A DNA stretch of 64,000 bases. Source: Crocodylus rhombifer (lineage: Eukaryota > Chordata > Crocodylia > Crocodylidae). The position numbers and the translations under genes were made by a program. The notes below the pieces were generated by a model. The model did no database searches and had not been told where the DNA came from. It was given only the letters and a program-made list of their open reading frames with translations. Location: positions 682,001-746,000 of the forward strand of contig JAVSML010000030.1 of NCBI GenBank assembly GCA_038503035.1. Direction: 5' to 3'. Shown here in pieces: positions 34,298 to 44,078 of this stretch (position 1 is the first letter of the stretch; every line of letters starts with the position of its first letter).

Positions 34298-34904
34298 GTA
34301 TCTACACAACCATTTGATCTGAAATCAGTTTACTGCAAGTAAATTACTTGTGAGTAAATGCTCCTGGGCAGGCATCTACACATGCAGGGACAGCAGCAGA
34401 TTTGCTGCTCTTAGCACCAAACTGCTGCCACTTCCTGCAGCCCTGCAATGGGCCCAGTGGAGGAAGCTTCAGGCTTCAACTGCTGTTGCTAGCAGCTGGC
34501 AACCCTCTTGAAATGGCAGCCCTACTATCTACTCCCTGGCCAGGAGCAGAGTGCACAGCACAGAGGCAGCATGTGGCAGTTCTTGCCCCACCTCCTCCTC
34601 ATCCCTGCACTATGGCTGCCCCAGTCCCTGCCCATGGCAGCAACAACCAGCACCTGCCTGGGGCTCCTTCTGGTCACCATGCTGGCCCTGATGGCCCATC
34701 ATGCTGACCACCCCCTGACCCAAAGCCATCTCAGCCTGCTTAGCTCCCCCATGCACAGCAACCACCTGCCCAGCCCCACCATGCCATCCCAGGGCTGTTG
34801 CCACCATGAAGCTGATGCTGTACCCCATCCACCTGGCTGGACCCTCACACAGACACCAATGACATCACCACTGGGGCTACCTTTGCCCTCTTGGACCATT
34901 CCCA
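34298..34904. mobile_element. MITE-like insert at the 3' edge of a CR1
   Basis: It begins 'gtatctacacaacc' and has a second 'gcatctacacatgc' at about 34373. The body is GC-rich (34380-34890). An exact 8-mer, actagagt, occurs at 34290-34297 and again at 34905-34912. The second copy lies at the point where CR1 text starts, so it may be a target duplication. The right end does not form an obvious inverted repeat with the left, so the boundaries are tentative. The 133- and 101-codon frames inside have no domain. Confidence 0.4.
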
Positions 34905-35037
34905 ACTAGAGTATCCCAGTCAAAGCTTTGTCTAAGTGGAACTTGAAAATCTCCAAGGATGGAGATTCCACAACCTCTCTGGGTAACCTGTTCCAGTGTT
35001 TTACTACCCTCCTAGTCAGAAAATTGTTTCTAATATC

Positions 35038-36521
35038 TCATTGAAACTTCCCTTGCTGCAACTTGAGACCATTGCTCCATGTTCTGTCACCTGCCACCAT
35101 TGAGAACAGTCTAGCTCTATCATCTTTCAAAGCTCCCTTCAGGTAGTTATAGGCTGCTGTTAAATCACCTCTCAGTTTTCTCTTCTCCAAAATAAATAAG
35201 CCCAGTTCCCTCAGCCTCTCCTCAGAAAATGTGCACCACCCCCTCACTATTTTAATTGCTCTCTGCTGGACTCTCTCCAATTTTTCCACATCCTTTCTGT
35301 AGTGGAGAGCCCACAACTGAACACAGTACTCGAGATGTGACCTTGCCAGTGCTAAAGAGAGGAGAATCACTACATTTGATCTGCTACCTACCAATGCAGC
35401 CCAGTATGCTGTTAGTCTTTTTTGCAACAAGAGCACACTGTTGACTCATATTCAGTTTATTATCCACTGTAACCCCCAGGTTCTTTTCTGAAGAGCAGCT
35501 GCCCAGCCAGCCAGCCCCCAGTCTGTAGCAGTACATGGGATTCTATCCTAAGTGTGGGAATTTGAACTTGTCCTTGTTGAACCTCATGAGATTTCTTTTC
35601 ACCCTGAATCCTAACCCTACCTTCCAGCATATCTACTACACCTCTCAGCTTGGTATCATCTGCATACTTGTTGAGGGTGCACTTTATGCCAACTTCCAGG
35701 TCACTGATGAAGACATTGAACAAAACCAGCCCCAGGACTGACCTCTGGGGCACTCCACTTGATACCAGCTGCCAACTAGACATTGAGCCATTGATTACTA
35801 CCTTTTGAGCCCAATGCTTCAGCCAGTTTTCTATCCACCTTACAGTCCATTCATCTAGCCCCATACTTCCTTAGCTTACCTGCAATAATGTTGTGGGAGA
35901 CAATATGACAAGCCTTGCTAAAATCAAAGTATACCACATCCACTGGTCTTCTGATGTCCACGTAGCCAGTCATTTCATCATAGAAGGCAATCAGGTTGTC
36001 AGGCATGACTTGCCCTTGGTGAATCCATGCTGACTGTTCCTAATCAACTTCTCCTCCAAGTGCTTAGAAATAGATTCCTTGAAGATCAGCTCCATGATTT
36101 TTCCAGGGACCGAGGTGAGGCTGACTGGTCCGTAATTCCCTGGATCCTCCTTTTTCCATCTCTTAAATATGGGCACTATGTTTGTCCTTCTCCAATCATC
36201 AGGGATCTCTACTGATAGCCATGAGTTTTGAAAGATGAGGGCCAGTGGCTCTTCAATCTCATCAGCCAACTTCCTCAGCACTCTCAGGTGTATCCCATCC
36301 AGCGCCATGGACTTGTATATGTCCAGCTTTTCTAAATAGTCCCTAACTTGTTCTTTTGCCACTGTTGGCTGATCACCTCTTCCCCAAACTGTGCTGCCCA
36401 ATGCGGTAGTTTGGGAGCTGATCTTGATTGTGAAGACTGAAGTAAAAAAGGCATTAAGCACTTCAGCTTTTTCTGCATCCTGTGTCACAAGGTTGCCTCC
36501 CCTGTTCAGAAAGGGACCCAT
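35038..36521 (-). pseudogene. CR1 ORF2 reverse transcriptase, broken, YADD intact
   Basis: Three open pieces (36521-35991, 35864-35460, 35436-35038) cover most of the reverse transcriptase and the region after it. In order they show '[12 protein letters not shown]' and '[13 protein letters not shown]' (finger/palm), 'SGVPQRSVLG' and the catalytic YADD at 35655-35666 on the minus strand, then 'ALARSHLEYCVQLWALHYRKDVEKLERVQQRA' of the C-terminal part. The catalytic box is intact but frameshifts at about 35440 and 35900 break the protein. The endonuclease domain is not in the window copy. Confidence 0.88.
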
Positions 36522-36683
36522 ACTTTCCCTGATCCTCCTCTTGCTACCAACATACTTGTAGAAACCCTTCTTGTTACACCCCTTGTTAACTGCAACTCCA
36601 ATTGCACTTTGGCCTTCCTGACTTCATCCCTGCATTCCTGAGCAATGCTCTTATACTTCTCCCTAGTTATTTGTTCAAATTTC

Positions 36684-37715
36684 TATCCTAGTAAAATCTT
36701 GAACGGTGATGACAACACCGGAGTTAAGTCCCCAGACATGCGCAGATAACATCAGCTAATGGAAAATTCCACAGTGTGCCCAGCATGTGCCCCCTGGGTG
36801 ACCTCCAGGCATGTCAATCAGGCATGACCTACTTTTAGTCCTGCACATGCTCAGTTGCTACATAAAGCTCAGACCTGCACATGCTCAGTGTGTTAGAAGC
36901 ATGATGTCAGGGTCTAGAAAATTCCTCCAACCGGACACCCTGATTGGCTGAAGGGTCACTTTAAAACCTTTGGGGTGGGTTGGTGTGTATCGGTGGGTGC
37001 GTGAGTGTTGGTAGGGTGTGTCTGTGCAGTAGGAGAGAAAGGAACTGCTCTATCTGAAGGCAGAGGCTGCTTAGGCAGGGACTGTTAGTAAGAGAGAGTT
37101 TGGAATCTAATTTCCCAGTTCCATTCCTGAGTCTGCACAGCGACTTACCTTTATTTTCTGTGTTTGATCTTCTGGTTACGAACTGTATACTTTCTGGTTT
37201 TGACTACGTCTCTATGATTTCTGCGATTTGGATTCTTCGACCCGGCTGCTGCTTACCTGGCTTTGAACTGACCTCGGCTTTCCACATTGACCACGATTCA
37301 GCTCATTCCTATGTACCTTCTCTTTGCTGCATCACGTTCCAGCTATCAACCTCGGCTTCGTATACAACTACTTGTCGTCCATTAACTCGGACTGGCATCA
37401 CATGTTGTTTAAGTTACAGTTGTGTTGTCTTCGTTTGTATATATATCCCTTTATGAGCAGCCCTGAGACTTATCCGACAGGCTTGTCTTGTCGGTGAACC
37501 TCGTGGGCCAACAGACCCCTCTGTTGTTTATTGTTGCTTGTTCCTGTAACTGAAGAATATCGTTTCTACGCTTCATCAAAGTGTAAGTTAAAATAAACCC
37601 ACCTTGTTTGTATCCGCTACATGTCCCTTCCTCTGAACTCCACGTCAGTAATCCCACCTGTTCGTATCCGATTGCCACCCCGATCACTGTGACCTTGGGG
37701 CCCTGTTACCCCGAC
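36684..37715. mobile_element. LTR-like insertion in CR1 (possible solo LTR)
   Basis: The 1,032-bp insert is bounded by the 6-mer aatttc at 36678-36683 and 37716-37721, exactly where CR1 text breaks and resumes. It reads like a plus-strand LTR. Near the middle are a 'tttaaaacc' TATA-like word (36960-36968) and a GT-rich leader; an AATAAA polyadenylation signal lies at about 37592 and a GC-rich end finishes '...gttaccccgac(a)'. A ~36-bp word 'ctgcacatgctcag' is repeated at 36842 and 36877. No internal gag/pol and no second LTR are present. It starts TA rather than the usual TG, so the class (Ty3-type, retroviral or other) is unresolved. Confidence 0.55.
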
Positions 37716-37805
37716 AATTTCCACTGCTCATAAGCTTCCTTTTTGTGATTTAATTTAATGAAGAGTTCCCTGCTAAGCTAAGCTGTTTGTGGGCATTTAC
37801 AACAT

Positions 37806-38260
37806 TCTATATATATAAAGGGCTTAGTCCATCTGTCTATATGTTTGTCCGTCTGTCCGTAATGCTCTTGGGGGGGGGCTAGGCTCCAGCTGGTGCTGCA
37901 TCAAGAATGCCCATAATGAATGAGGCACTGGGAAGGACATGGCTCCAGCAGAGCAGGCCAGGCAGAGAGGGCTAGGCAGATACAGAACAGGGGATGAGAG
38001 AGGGTGGGTGTTGAAGGGCTGGACACAGGGTGGTGGGGCGGTGGGAGGAATGGTGCAAGGCTGCATGTAGAGTGAGGGAGGGGTTTGGAGCATGGCGTAT
38101 GGTTGAATGCAGAGTGGCAGCATATGGGCTGGTGGGTGGTGGTAGTGGCCGCCACATGGAAGCTTCCTTCCCTGTTCCTAGGAGGCAGTGGCAGTGTGGG
38201 GTGGTGGGTGGTGGTGCTCCATCTCCACCCCCACATAATTCTTGACAGGCAATTAATTAG
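37806..38260. mobile_element. Possible Helitron-like element, copy 2
   Basis: Starts 'tctatatatataaagggcttagtcc' followed by TCTG/TCCG repeats to about 37860, then a GC-rich body. It ends 'ccacccccacataattcttgacaggcaattaattag' before a T. The body shares 'ggaggcagtggcagtg' and the 'ccacccccac' end region with 17450-17901. A 5' TC, no target duplication, and insertion before T would suit a Helitron. The 3' hairpin is not clear. Open frames of 60-136 codons on both strands reflect GC-rich composition. Confidence 0.42.
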
Positions 38261-38509
38261 TTTCTGAGATAAGATGCTCTGTACCAAAGGCCATGCACTG
38301 GCCAGCCTCACATCGGGGCTTGGGCATGCGTGGGTGCCCAGGAACCATGGTAAGTCAGGCAGGCAGTGTTAGGCTCAGGCAGAAGCCAGCCAAGCTTTCC
38401 ATCCAGGGAGGTGCCCCAGAGACAGCTCTGCCCCACACTGGTCCTGTGCCTCAAGCATGCCCTTGCTGTGTGTGTCCTGGGAACTGCATGAGGAGCTGTT
38501 TGGAGACCT

Positions 38510-38755
38510 TGGGGTTCCTGACCCACTATGCTGCTGATAGCCAGGGTGCCCCAAGTGTACCTGCACAACTGGCACAGGACCCTGAACTTTGATGTCATGG
38601 GGGACAAGCCTGGGCTGCCCCACAATGCTATGTGGCTATGCTACACATCCCTGCCCCCTGCAGCCAAGGACAATATTGCCACTGGCATGGATGTATTCTT
38701 GGCATGTGAGAGCCCTATGGCCACCTAGCTGTGGGCATTTGGGCTGCTCAATAAA
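38510..38755 (+). other. Possible 3' end of an unidentified element-borne gene
   Basis: A plus-strand frame runs from 38528 to a TAG at 38726-38728 and is followed 22 bases later by an AATAAA signal at 38750-38755. The translation (ending 'MDVFLACESPMAT') matches no family I can name. It converges with the minus-strand Myb/SANT pseudogene at 38985-39580. If both belong to one PIF/Harbinger element, this would be where its second gene ends, but I see no DDE transposase motif. Confidence 0.3.
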
Positions 38756-38984
38756 GGTTTGCACTGTCTCCTGCCTCCCTGCATGCTGTGGAGGGGGGGG
38801 ACCCAGGGCCAGGGGAGTGTGGGCAGAGCAAATAAGGAGGAGGGGCAGGGTGTGGGGCAGGGAGGCTGGGGCTTACCACGTTGCCAGGTCTGGTATGGCT
38901 GGTGGCTCTAGTCAGTCCCTATTGGTGGTGACACTGTAGCTCTGGGTCGTGACCTCAGATGGTGGGACACAGTGTACGGGTGCC

Positions 38985-39580
38985 TGGACAGGACCTACCC
39001 ACCATGGGGAGAAGCTGGGGCTGCTGCCAGCTGGCAGTGACATGGCCGACCTCTCCTCATGGCTGGGCCCGAGGCTGAGCAGCTGTAAGGGCAAGTGCTG
39101 GCCTGGGCTCTCTGAGCTGCTGGTGGAGGCTGTAGCCAGGGAGCTTGGTGGGAGAGGGTGCTCCAGATCTGAGAGACCCTCCCCCAGTGATGTGTCATTG
39201 TCAGTACCAGGCTGGAATGGGGGCTCAGGCAGGCCGCCCATGCTGCTGTACACAATGCAGCTGCAGCCTGTTTCCTGGGGTGCCAGGAGGGCTGTCAATT
39301 GCTGCATAAAGGCCAAGGCCTGCGGGCACTCCTCAACTGATGATTGAGTTCATGCACAGCCACCCATTGCACCCACAAGACCTTGACTTTTATGTGGCAC
39401 TGCCACACCAACCAGTCATGCCCTTGCTCCCATATCTGGCCTGACAGCCCCTCATAGAAATGGATATTGGAGCTCCCACCCCGCATGAACTGGCACTGCA
39501 CCTTCACTTTACCCTAGAACACCACGAGGTTGCCAGTCTCTTCCATGCACCAGTTGGGGCCTTGGATGATGAGCACGGGC
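38985..39580 (-). pseudogene. Myb/SANT-like DNA-binding protein of a PIF/Harbinger-type element, broken
   Basis: Read on the minus strand from about 39580: 'QGPNWCMEETGNLVVF', a stop at about 39516, then 'VQCQFMRGGSSNIHFYEGLSGQI', 'EQGHDWLVWQCHIKVKVL' and 'VAVHELNHQL'. After a one-base frameshift near 39335 it continues with 'ECPQALAFMQQLTALLAPQE'. This is the order of the trihelix Myb/SANT-like domain that PIF/Harbinger elements use alongside their transposase: an N-terminal W with E-E, the central W and Q-C-x-x-K-x-K-x-L helix, then a C-P-x-x-x-x-L block. A Ser/Pro-rich tail follows to about 38985. One stop and one frameshift are visible, so decay is moderate. No intact transposase gene was found beside it. 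Confidence 0.7.
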
Positions 39581-39929
39581 GTGAGCATGAGTGTGGGTGA
39601 AGATGATCAGGGCAGCCATCAAGGGTCCCACACCAGCTCTCTAAGCCTCTGTGCAGCTGTCCCTGTGCTGCTGGGCCTGGGCAGCTGCCTGCAATGCTCA
39701 GCTCAGGGGCACGGTGTGGGACTGACAGCCATGTGATTCAGGCAATGTCCCACAGCACCTGCAGGATCCAGGCAGGCTGCTTGGGGTGCATTGGGAATAG
39801 GCTATAGAAGCTGCCTGCAGGTAGGTCTCAATGCTGGCAGGCCTTGCTGGAGCCTGTAGCACCCTGCAGCACCCTGCAAGCTTGGCAGTCGTGCAGCACT
39901 GCAGTGCCAGGGTGCCAGCAGGCCTGCAC

Positions 39930-40420
39930 AGGCAGCAAATTTATTCAAAATTAGCATCATTTACTGTGCAATAAACATGCACATGTGTAGACACATGCAC
40001 TTACTGTGCAGTAAACTAGTGAGTTCTGCTGGTTTTAAGTTAGGCAGAAAGCAAGGCAACCTGGTACCTTTTTTACACATGCTGTGGGATATGGCTCCAG
40101 GTGCTTTAATTAGTGAGCCATGCTAATTAATAGCGCCCACATGTCATGTGAATCAGCACCCCTGCGCATCCCCATGCTGAAAAAATAGTGACAGGGGGCT
40201 TTGAACTAAAGCTCATTGAATATATTTTATTTCAAAGCACTCCATCACTATTTTTTCAGGGCGGGGACACATGGGGATGCTGAGACATGTGATGTGGGAA
40301 GGCTGCCAAATTGCATCAATTTCCATGCTCCAGAAGACTCGATTAATTGAGTCTGCTCCAGTGTACTGAATTTCCAGCACATCAGAGCAGGTTCCCTGTA
40401 TGTGTATAGGAACCCTTAGA
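39930..40420. mobile_element. Foldback MITE with long inverted arms
   Basis: The arms near 40142-40205 and 40225-40300 are inverted copies. The left reads 'catgtcatgtgaatcagcacccctgcgcatccccatgctgaaaaaatagtgacagggggctttgaa'. The right, reverse-complemented, repeats 'acatgtctcagcatccccatgtgtcccc..cctgaaaaaatagtgatggagtgctttgaa'. 'acatgtgtagacacatg' lies at 39989 in the outer part, the same word as in the other foldback elements. A small inner palindrome 'gactcgattaattgagtc' occurs at about 40337. The ends were not fixed. It may be the right arm of the element carrying the Myb/SANT pseudogene. Confidence 0.6.
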
Positions 40421-41160
40421 GTGGTTCAGAAGCATAAGCTATGCATCAGTCGTTATAGTATCTGATGAAATAAGCTGTTGCGTATGAACCAGTTAGACAG
40501 AAATTAACTTTAGATTGGCATGGAATGGCATGACCTAAAATGTGTTAACTGACCTACTGAATGCTTGCACATGTCACCAGCAAAGCCGTGGGGCTGGGGA
40601 ACCCCAGACACTCTCCAGAGCCTGTGGGCTGTGCTTCTTTTACCTCTCCAGCCTTGACCAGGCTGTTTCCCTCCACTGATTAGCACACCCTTGGACTGGG
40701 CAGCCCCCACAAGATATGGCATCCTGGTGTCCTCCCTACCCCCCACCACCCAACCCTTCAGCCTTCTCTATTCCCACCAGCACCTCCTTCTTGCAAGCAG
40801 CAAATGCTTGCATGCGGTGATCCCTACTCAGGGAGCTGCCTAAACCTAAACAGAGTCACACAAATGCTTGTTCACACCCAGTGGTACCCCTATGCCCTGC
40901 CTTCTGTGTAACCCTGTATTCTGTTTGATTACTTGTCCTAGAAATCTCTATAGAGTGGGCTGCTTAGTACTCTACACAGTGCTCTTATTGCTTTTTAATA
41001 CTAATCAAACATTGTAGCAGCTTTTTAAGGCTTAAAATTAGTCTCAATTCTGATCTTCCAAACAATCAACTACCAATTTGTTGCAAAACACTCAAATCAC
41101 AGCCTTTATTGCATATTGTTGCAATAAAAAAATGCCCCACCCTTATCTACATTTGAAAAG
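40421..41160. other. Single-copy stretch
   Basis: Moderately GC-rich to 40900, then AT-rich. No gene or repeat recognised. Confidence 0.45.
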
Positions 41161-41318
41161 GGAGGCAACATGGTCCAATGGAGGAGTCACTGGACTTTAG
41201 CAAGATAAATTGCCTGTTGGTGCCTCAGTTTATCTTTCTGTATAATATAACGCTTGCACTCCTTTAAAAGTGTTTTGAGATAAATGGATTTAAATGTTAT
41301 ATAAGAGGTAGGCATCAT
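41161..41318 (+). mobile_element. MIR-type SINE with internal deletion
   Basis: 'ggaggcaacatggtccaatggaggagtcactggactttagca' (tRNA-like head) is followed by 'ttggtgcctcagtttatctttctgtataata' and then 'cctttaaaagtgttttgagataaatggatttaaatgttatataagaggtaggcatcattgtga'. This is the full MIR order including the 3' tail shared with LINE2-type elements. The central part with the B box is shortened. Confidence 0.7.
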
Positions 41319-42746
41319 TGTGATCTCTCTTCTACCAACCTGTGCATTCTTTAACTACAAAGCTTTTTATCAGACTGATCACTCCACTCTTCGTAATAAA
41401 CTTTATCCCAATAACCTTAATGAGCAAATCTTATCAAATGGTTTTCATCGTATCTTATTAAATGAATACAGAGAGCAATTTTCCAGGGATAAGAATCTGT
41501 AACTTTACTTCTGCTCTGGTTGGAAGGATATCATTCAGAAGCAAGGCAGAGTGGGACAGGAAGATGGAAGCAAGTTGCCATGCTTATTAGAAGCACTCGA
41601 CTGGGGCAGGATGCTTATGAGTACCATATCCCTGAGTCTACCCAGCAAACGGGAAAAAGCTGAAGACTGAAGCATTCTTTTTCATTCCCCTTTTTCCCTC
41701 AGCTCAAGTACTGCTTCAGACCCTCAAGTCAACAGTGCACTCATCGTTAGTACTCTGAAGGTTCTGAGAAGTATAGACTCTCTTCTAGAGATAAAATTAT
41801 GGTGCAGGTTTAGCTGTGGGTAAGTATCCACTGTGAACAGCAGAATTATGACTTTTTTTATGAGGCCTGGATTTTGTTCTGTGGCACTTATGAGTTGTAG
41901 CAAATGCACCTAGTGTCTGTTCCGACTTTGAGATAAAGTATCTAATCTTTTTAGAGTCCAGGTACCTCTTATTAGACTCAAGGAACCCCTCAGAAAATGC
42001 TAGTTCTTAAGTGTCACTCATTGTTTAAGGAAAAATAATGGAGCAATTCTTCTGCTGCAAAGAACTCAGAAAGACCACAACAGGTCAAAATATTTCCACC
42101 GCTTTGGGTTCATATTGTAATCTGTGAGTTTGGCTTGTGAATCATGTGTAGGTATTTAAACACCTACCAGTGCTAATATTACACAGTACCTCTAAAAATA
42201 TCTCAAGGCACCCCAGGATGTCCCCATAGCACCCTGGTTGAGAATCACTGCTCAAACTACAACTAACTCTTTCATTTTCTTTTGTAATAAGCAGGGTTAC
42301 TGGCTGACTGGGCTTTCTTTCACCACCACCTTTTTTAACTTAATCCAAGTAATCTTTTGATCTTTGCATGATCTAAAAGTCTTCTTTCTAATTATTATAC
42401 CCAGAAATTCCCACGCCTTGGCCGTTTCTTGATTGTCTTCCAGACACTCTGGTTGAAGCTTTATTTGATTATTCTTTAACTTATTAAGAAAACCTGTTCT
42501 CATATGTATAGATTCTGGATTATTGGGAAATTTTCAGAAAATTAAGCATAGTTTAAATCCAAAAGCTGGTAAAAATTATTATTTAATTTGAATGATCTCA
42601 TTAGAAGGCAAGGCCAGAGACAGACAAGGATAAAGGGGAAGTAACTATTGTCCTGGGACGTGAGTCATATTACAAGTGTCTACTCCAATGAATATTTAGG
42701 CATTTATACAGTGTGGAACAGCTTTAATAGGAGAGATAAGGTGCAT
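41319..42746. other. Single-copy AT-rich stretch
   Basis: No gene or repeat recognised. Confidence 0.45.
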
Positions 42747-42895
42747 CTACATGTGTGCACAATAGCCTATTTTACTGAACATTAGTGTAATCACATAGTT
42801 TTTTATGTAATGCTTTAATGCACAGTAAAATAGGCTACTGCACATAAAAGGTCAATCGAAAACCACGTGCATTCATTACTGCACATTAAGGCAGC
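42747..42895. mobile_element. Foldback MITE abutting an RTE-type LINE
   Basis: The left arm 'acatgtgtgcacaatagcctattttactgaacattagtgtaatcacat' pairs with the right arm, whose reverse complement is 'ttatgtgcagtagcctattttactgtgcattaaagcattacataa'. These arms span about 42758-42850. The left end carries the shared 'gcatctacatgtg' word. The right part contains 'acgtgcattcattactgcacattaaggcag' and ends where the LINE copy starts. Confidence 0.65.
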
Positions 42896-42896
42896 T

Positions 42897-44078
42897 TTTG
42901 AGGTTAAGATGGGAATTAAGCAAGGCTGTATCATTGCTCCAACACTCTTCCCAATATTTCTTACCATGATGCTACATCTGACTACCAACAAGCTTTCAGT
43001 CAGAATGCAGCTAAATTAACAAATGGATGGTAAACTGTTTAATCTCAGCCAAATCTAAGCCAAAACTAAGACCACCCTCACCTCAATCACTGAGGTCCTG
43101 TACACTGATGATGCTGTAGTCTGTGCTCACTCAGAAGAAGACCTTCAGGCAATTGTTGATGTCTTTACTGAGTCATACAAGAAAATGGGACTGATGCTTA
43201 ACATTCAAAAGACTAAGGTCTTCCATCAATAAGCTCTTAATGGGTATTCGTCAGCTCCAATAATTCAGATTCACAGTGAGATTCTGGAGAATGTTAAGTA
43301 TTTCCCATACCTCGGAAGCCATCTCTAGCACAAGGCTGACATTAATGAAGAAATCTAACATTGCCTCAAATATGCAAGTGCAGCCTTCAGACACCTGAGG
43401 GAATGGGTGTTTGAAGATTGCAACATCAGATCCAAAACCAAGCTAATGGTTTATCACGAAGTTGTGATCCCCACTTCACTGTACAGAGCTGAGACACGGA
43501 CAAAGTACAAGAGATGTCTCAAGTCATTGGAGAAGTACCTGCTTGCAGAAGATCCTATGAATTCAGTGGGAAGACAGATGCACCAACATTAGCACCCTTC
43601 ACAAGCAAACACTATGAGCATCAAGATGATGACATTCAACATCAACTTGGTTGGGCCAGCCAAATGATCCAGATATCTGATTCTAGACGTCCAGTGTAGT
43701 CAAAGCATACCCTCAGGAAGAGGGCAGAGAAAGGACTTCCAGGATGCCCTCAATGCCAACTTAAAAAAATGCAACATCAACATCAACTTAAGGGAGGGTA
43801 TCACCCAAGACCATCCCAAATGGAGGAAGAGTCTGCTGCAAGGATTTCAGTACTTTGAAACTTTATGATGACAACATGAGATGAAAAAGTGGAAGCTGCA
43901 GAAACAGCGTTTCATAGACTGAATAAAAAATCTGGAGGCACTATGCATGGAGACACATACCCAACTTGCAGCAGAGTCTGTCAGTTCTGGATCAGGCTCA
44001 TCAGCCATTTTGGACCCACAGATAAGATAATCATAGGAGACAACCATCCACAACTGTGAGGGATTCCCAAAGAAGAAG
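42897..44078 (+). pseudogene. RTE-type LINE, 5'-truncated copy B
   Basis: This is the 3' half of a non-LTR retrotransposon ORF2-like protein, distinct from CR1. It starts inside the palm at 'EVKMGIKQGCIIAPTL', keeps a catalytic YTDD box at 43101-43112, then 'NIQKTKVF', 'YLGSHL', 'WVFEDCNIRSKTKLMVY' and 'LYRAET', and ends with the C-terminal 'VCQFWIRLISH'. It is roughly 80% identical by eye to copy A (58331-60478) across their shared part. The start corresponds to base ~59277 of copy A. Stops after 'KVFH' and 'SHL', plus several frameshifts, make it dead. The endonuclease and the first half of the reverse transcriptase are missing. Confidence 0.85.

Larger units (their letters stand above)
34905..37790 (-). 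mobile_element. CR1 LINE of a second subfamily, interrupted by an LTR-like insert
   Basis: Minus-strand CR1. From the 3' side: 'atcccagtcaaagctttgtct', 'gagattccacaacctctctgggtaacctgttccagtg', then the reverse transcriptase region up to 36683. After a 1-kb interruption it resumes at 37722 with 'cactgctcataagcttcctttttgtgattta' and 'gttccctgctaagctaagctg', text that normally follows directly in CR1. It is clearly different from the 10988/25136/48526 subfamily. The extreme 3' tail is missing, apparently cut by the MITE at 34298. Confidence 0.88.

Noticed and set aside
34508..34909. 133-codon frame with a hydrophobic Leu/His-rich start
   Set aside because: Located in a GC-rich MITE-like insert; overlapping frames exist on both strands and the frame runs into CR1.
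37100..37456. 118-codon plus-strand frame inside the CR1 interruption
   Set aside because: No gag, pol or env similarity, and it sits within what looks like an LTR.
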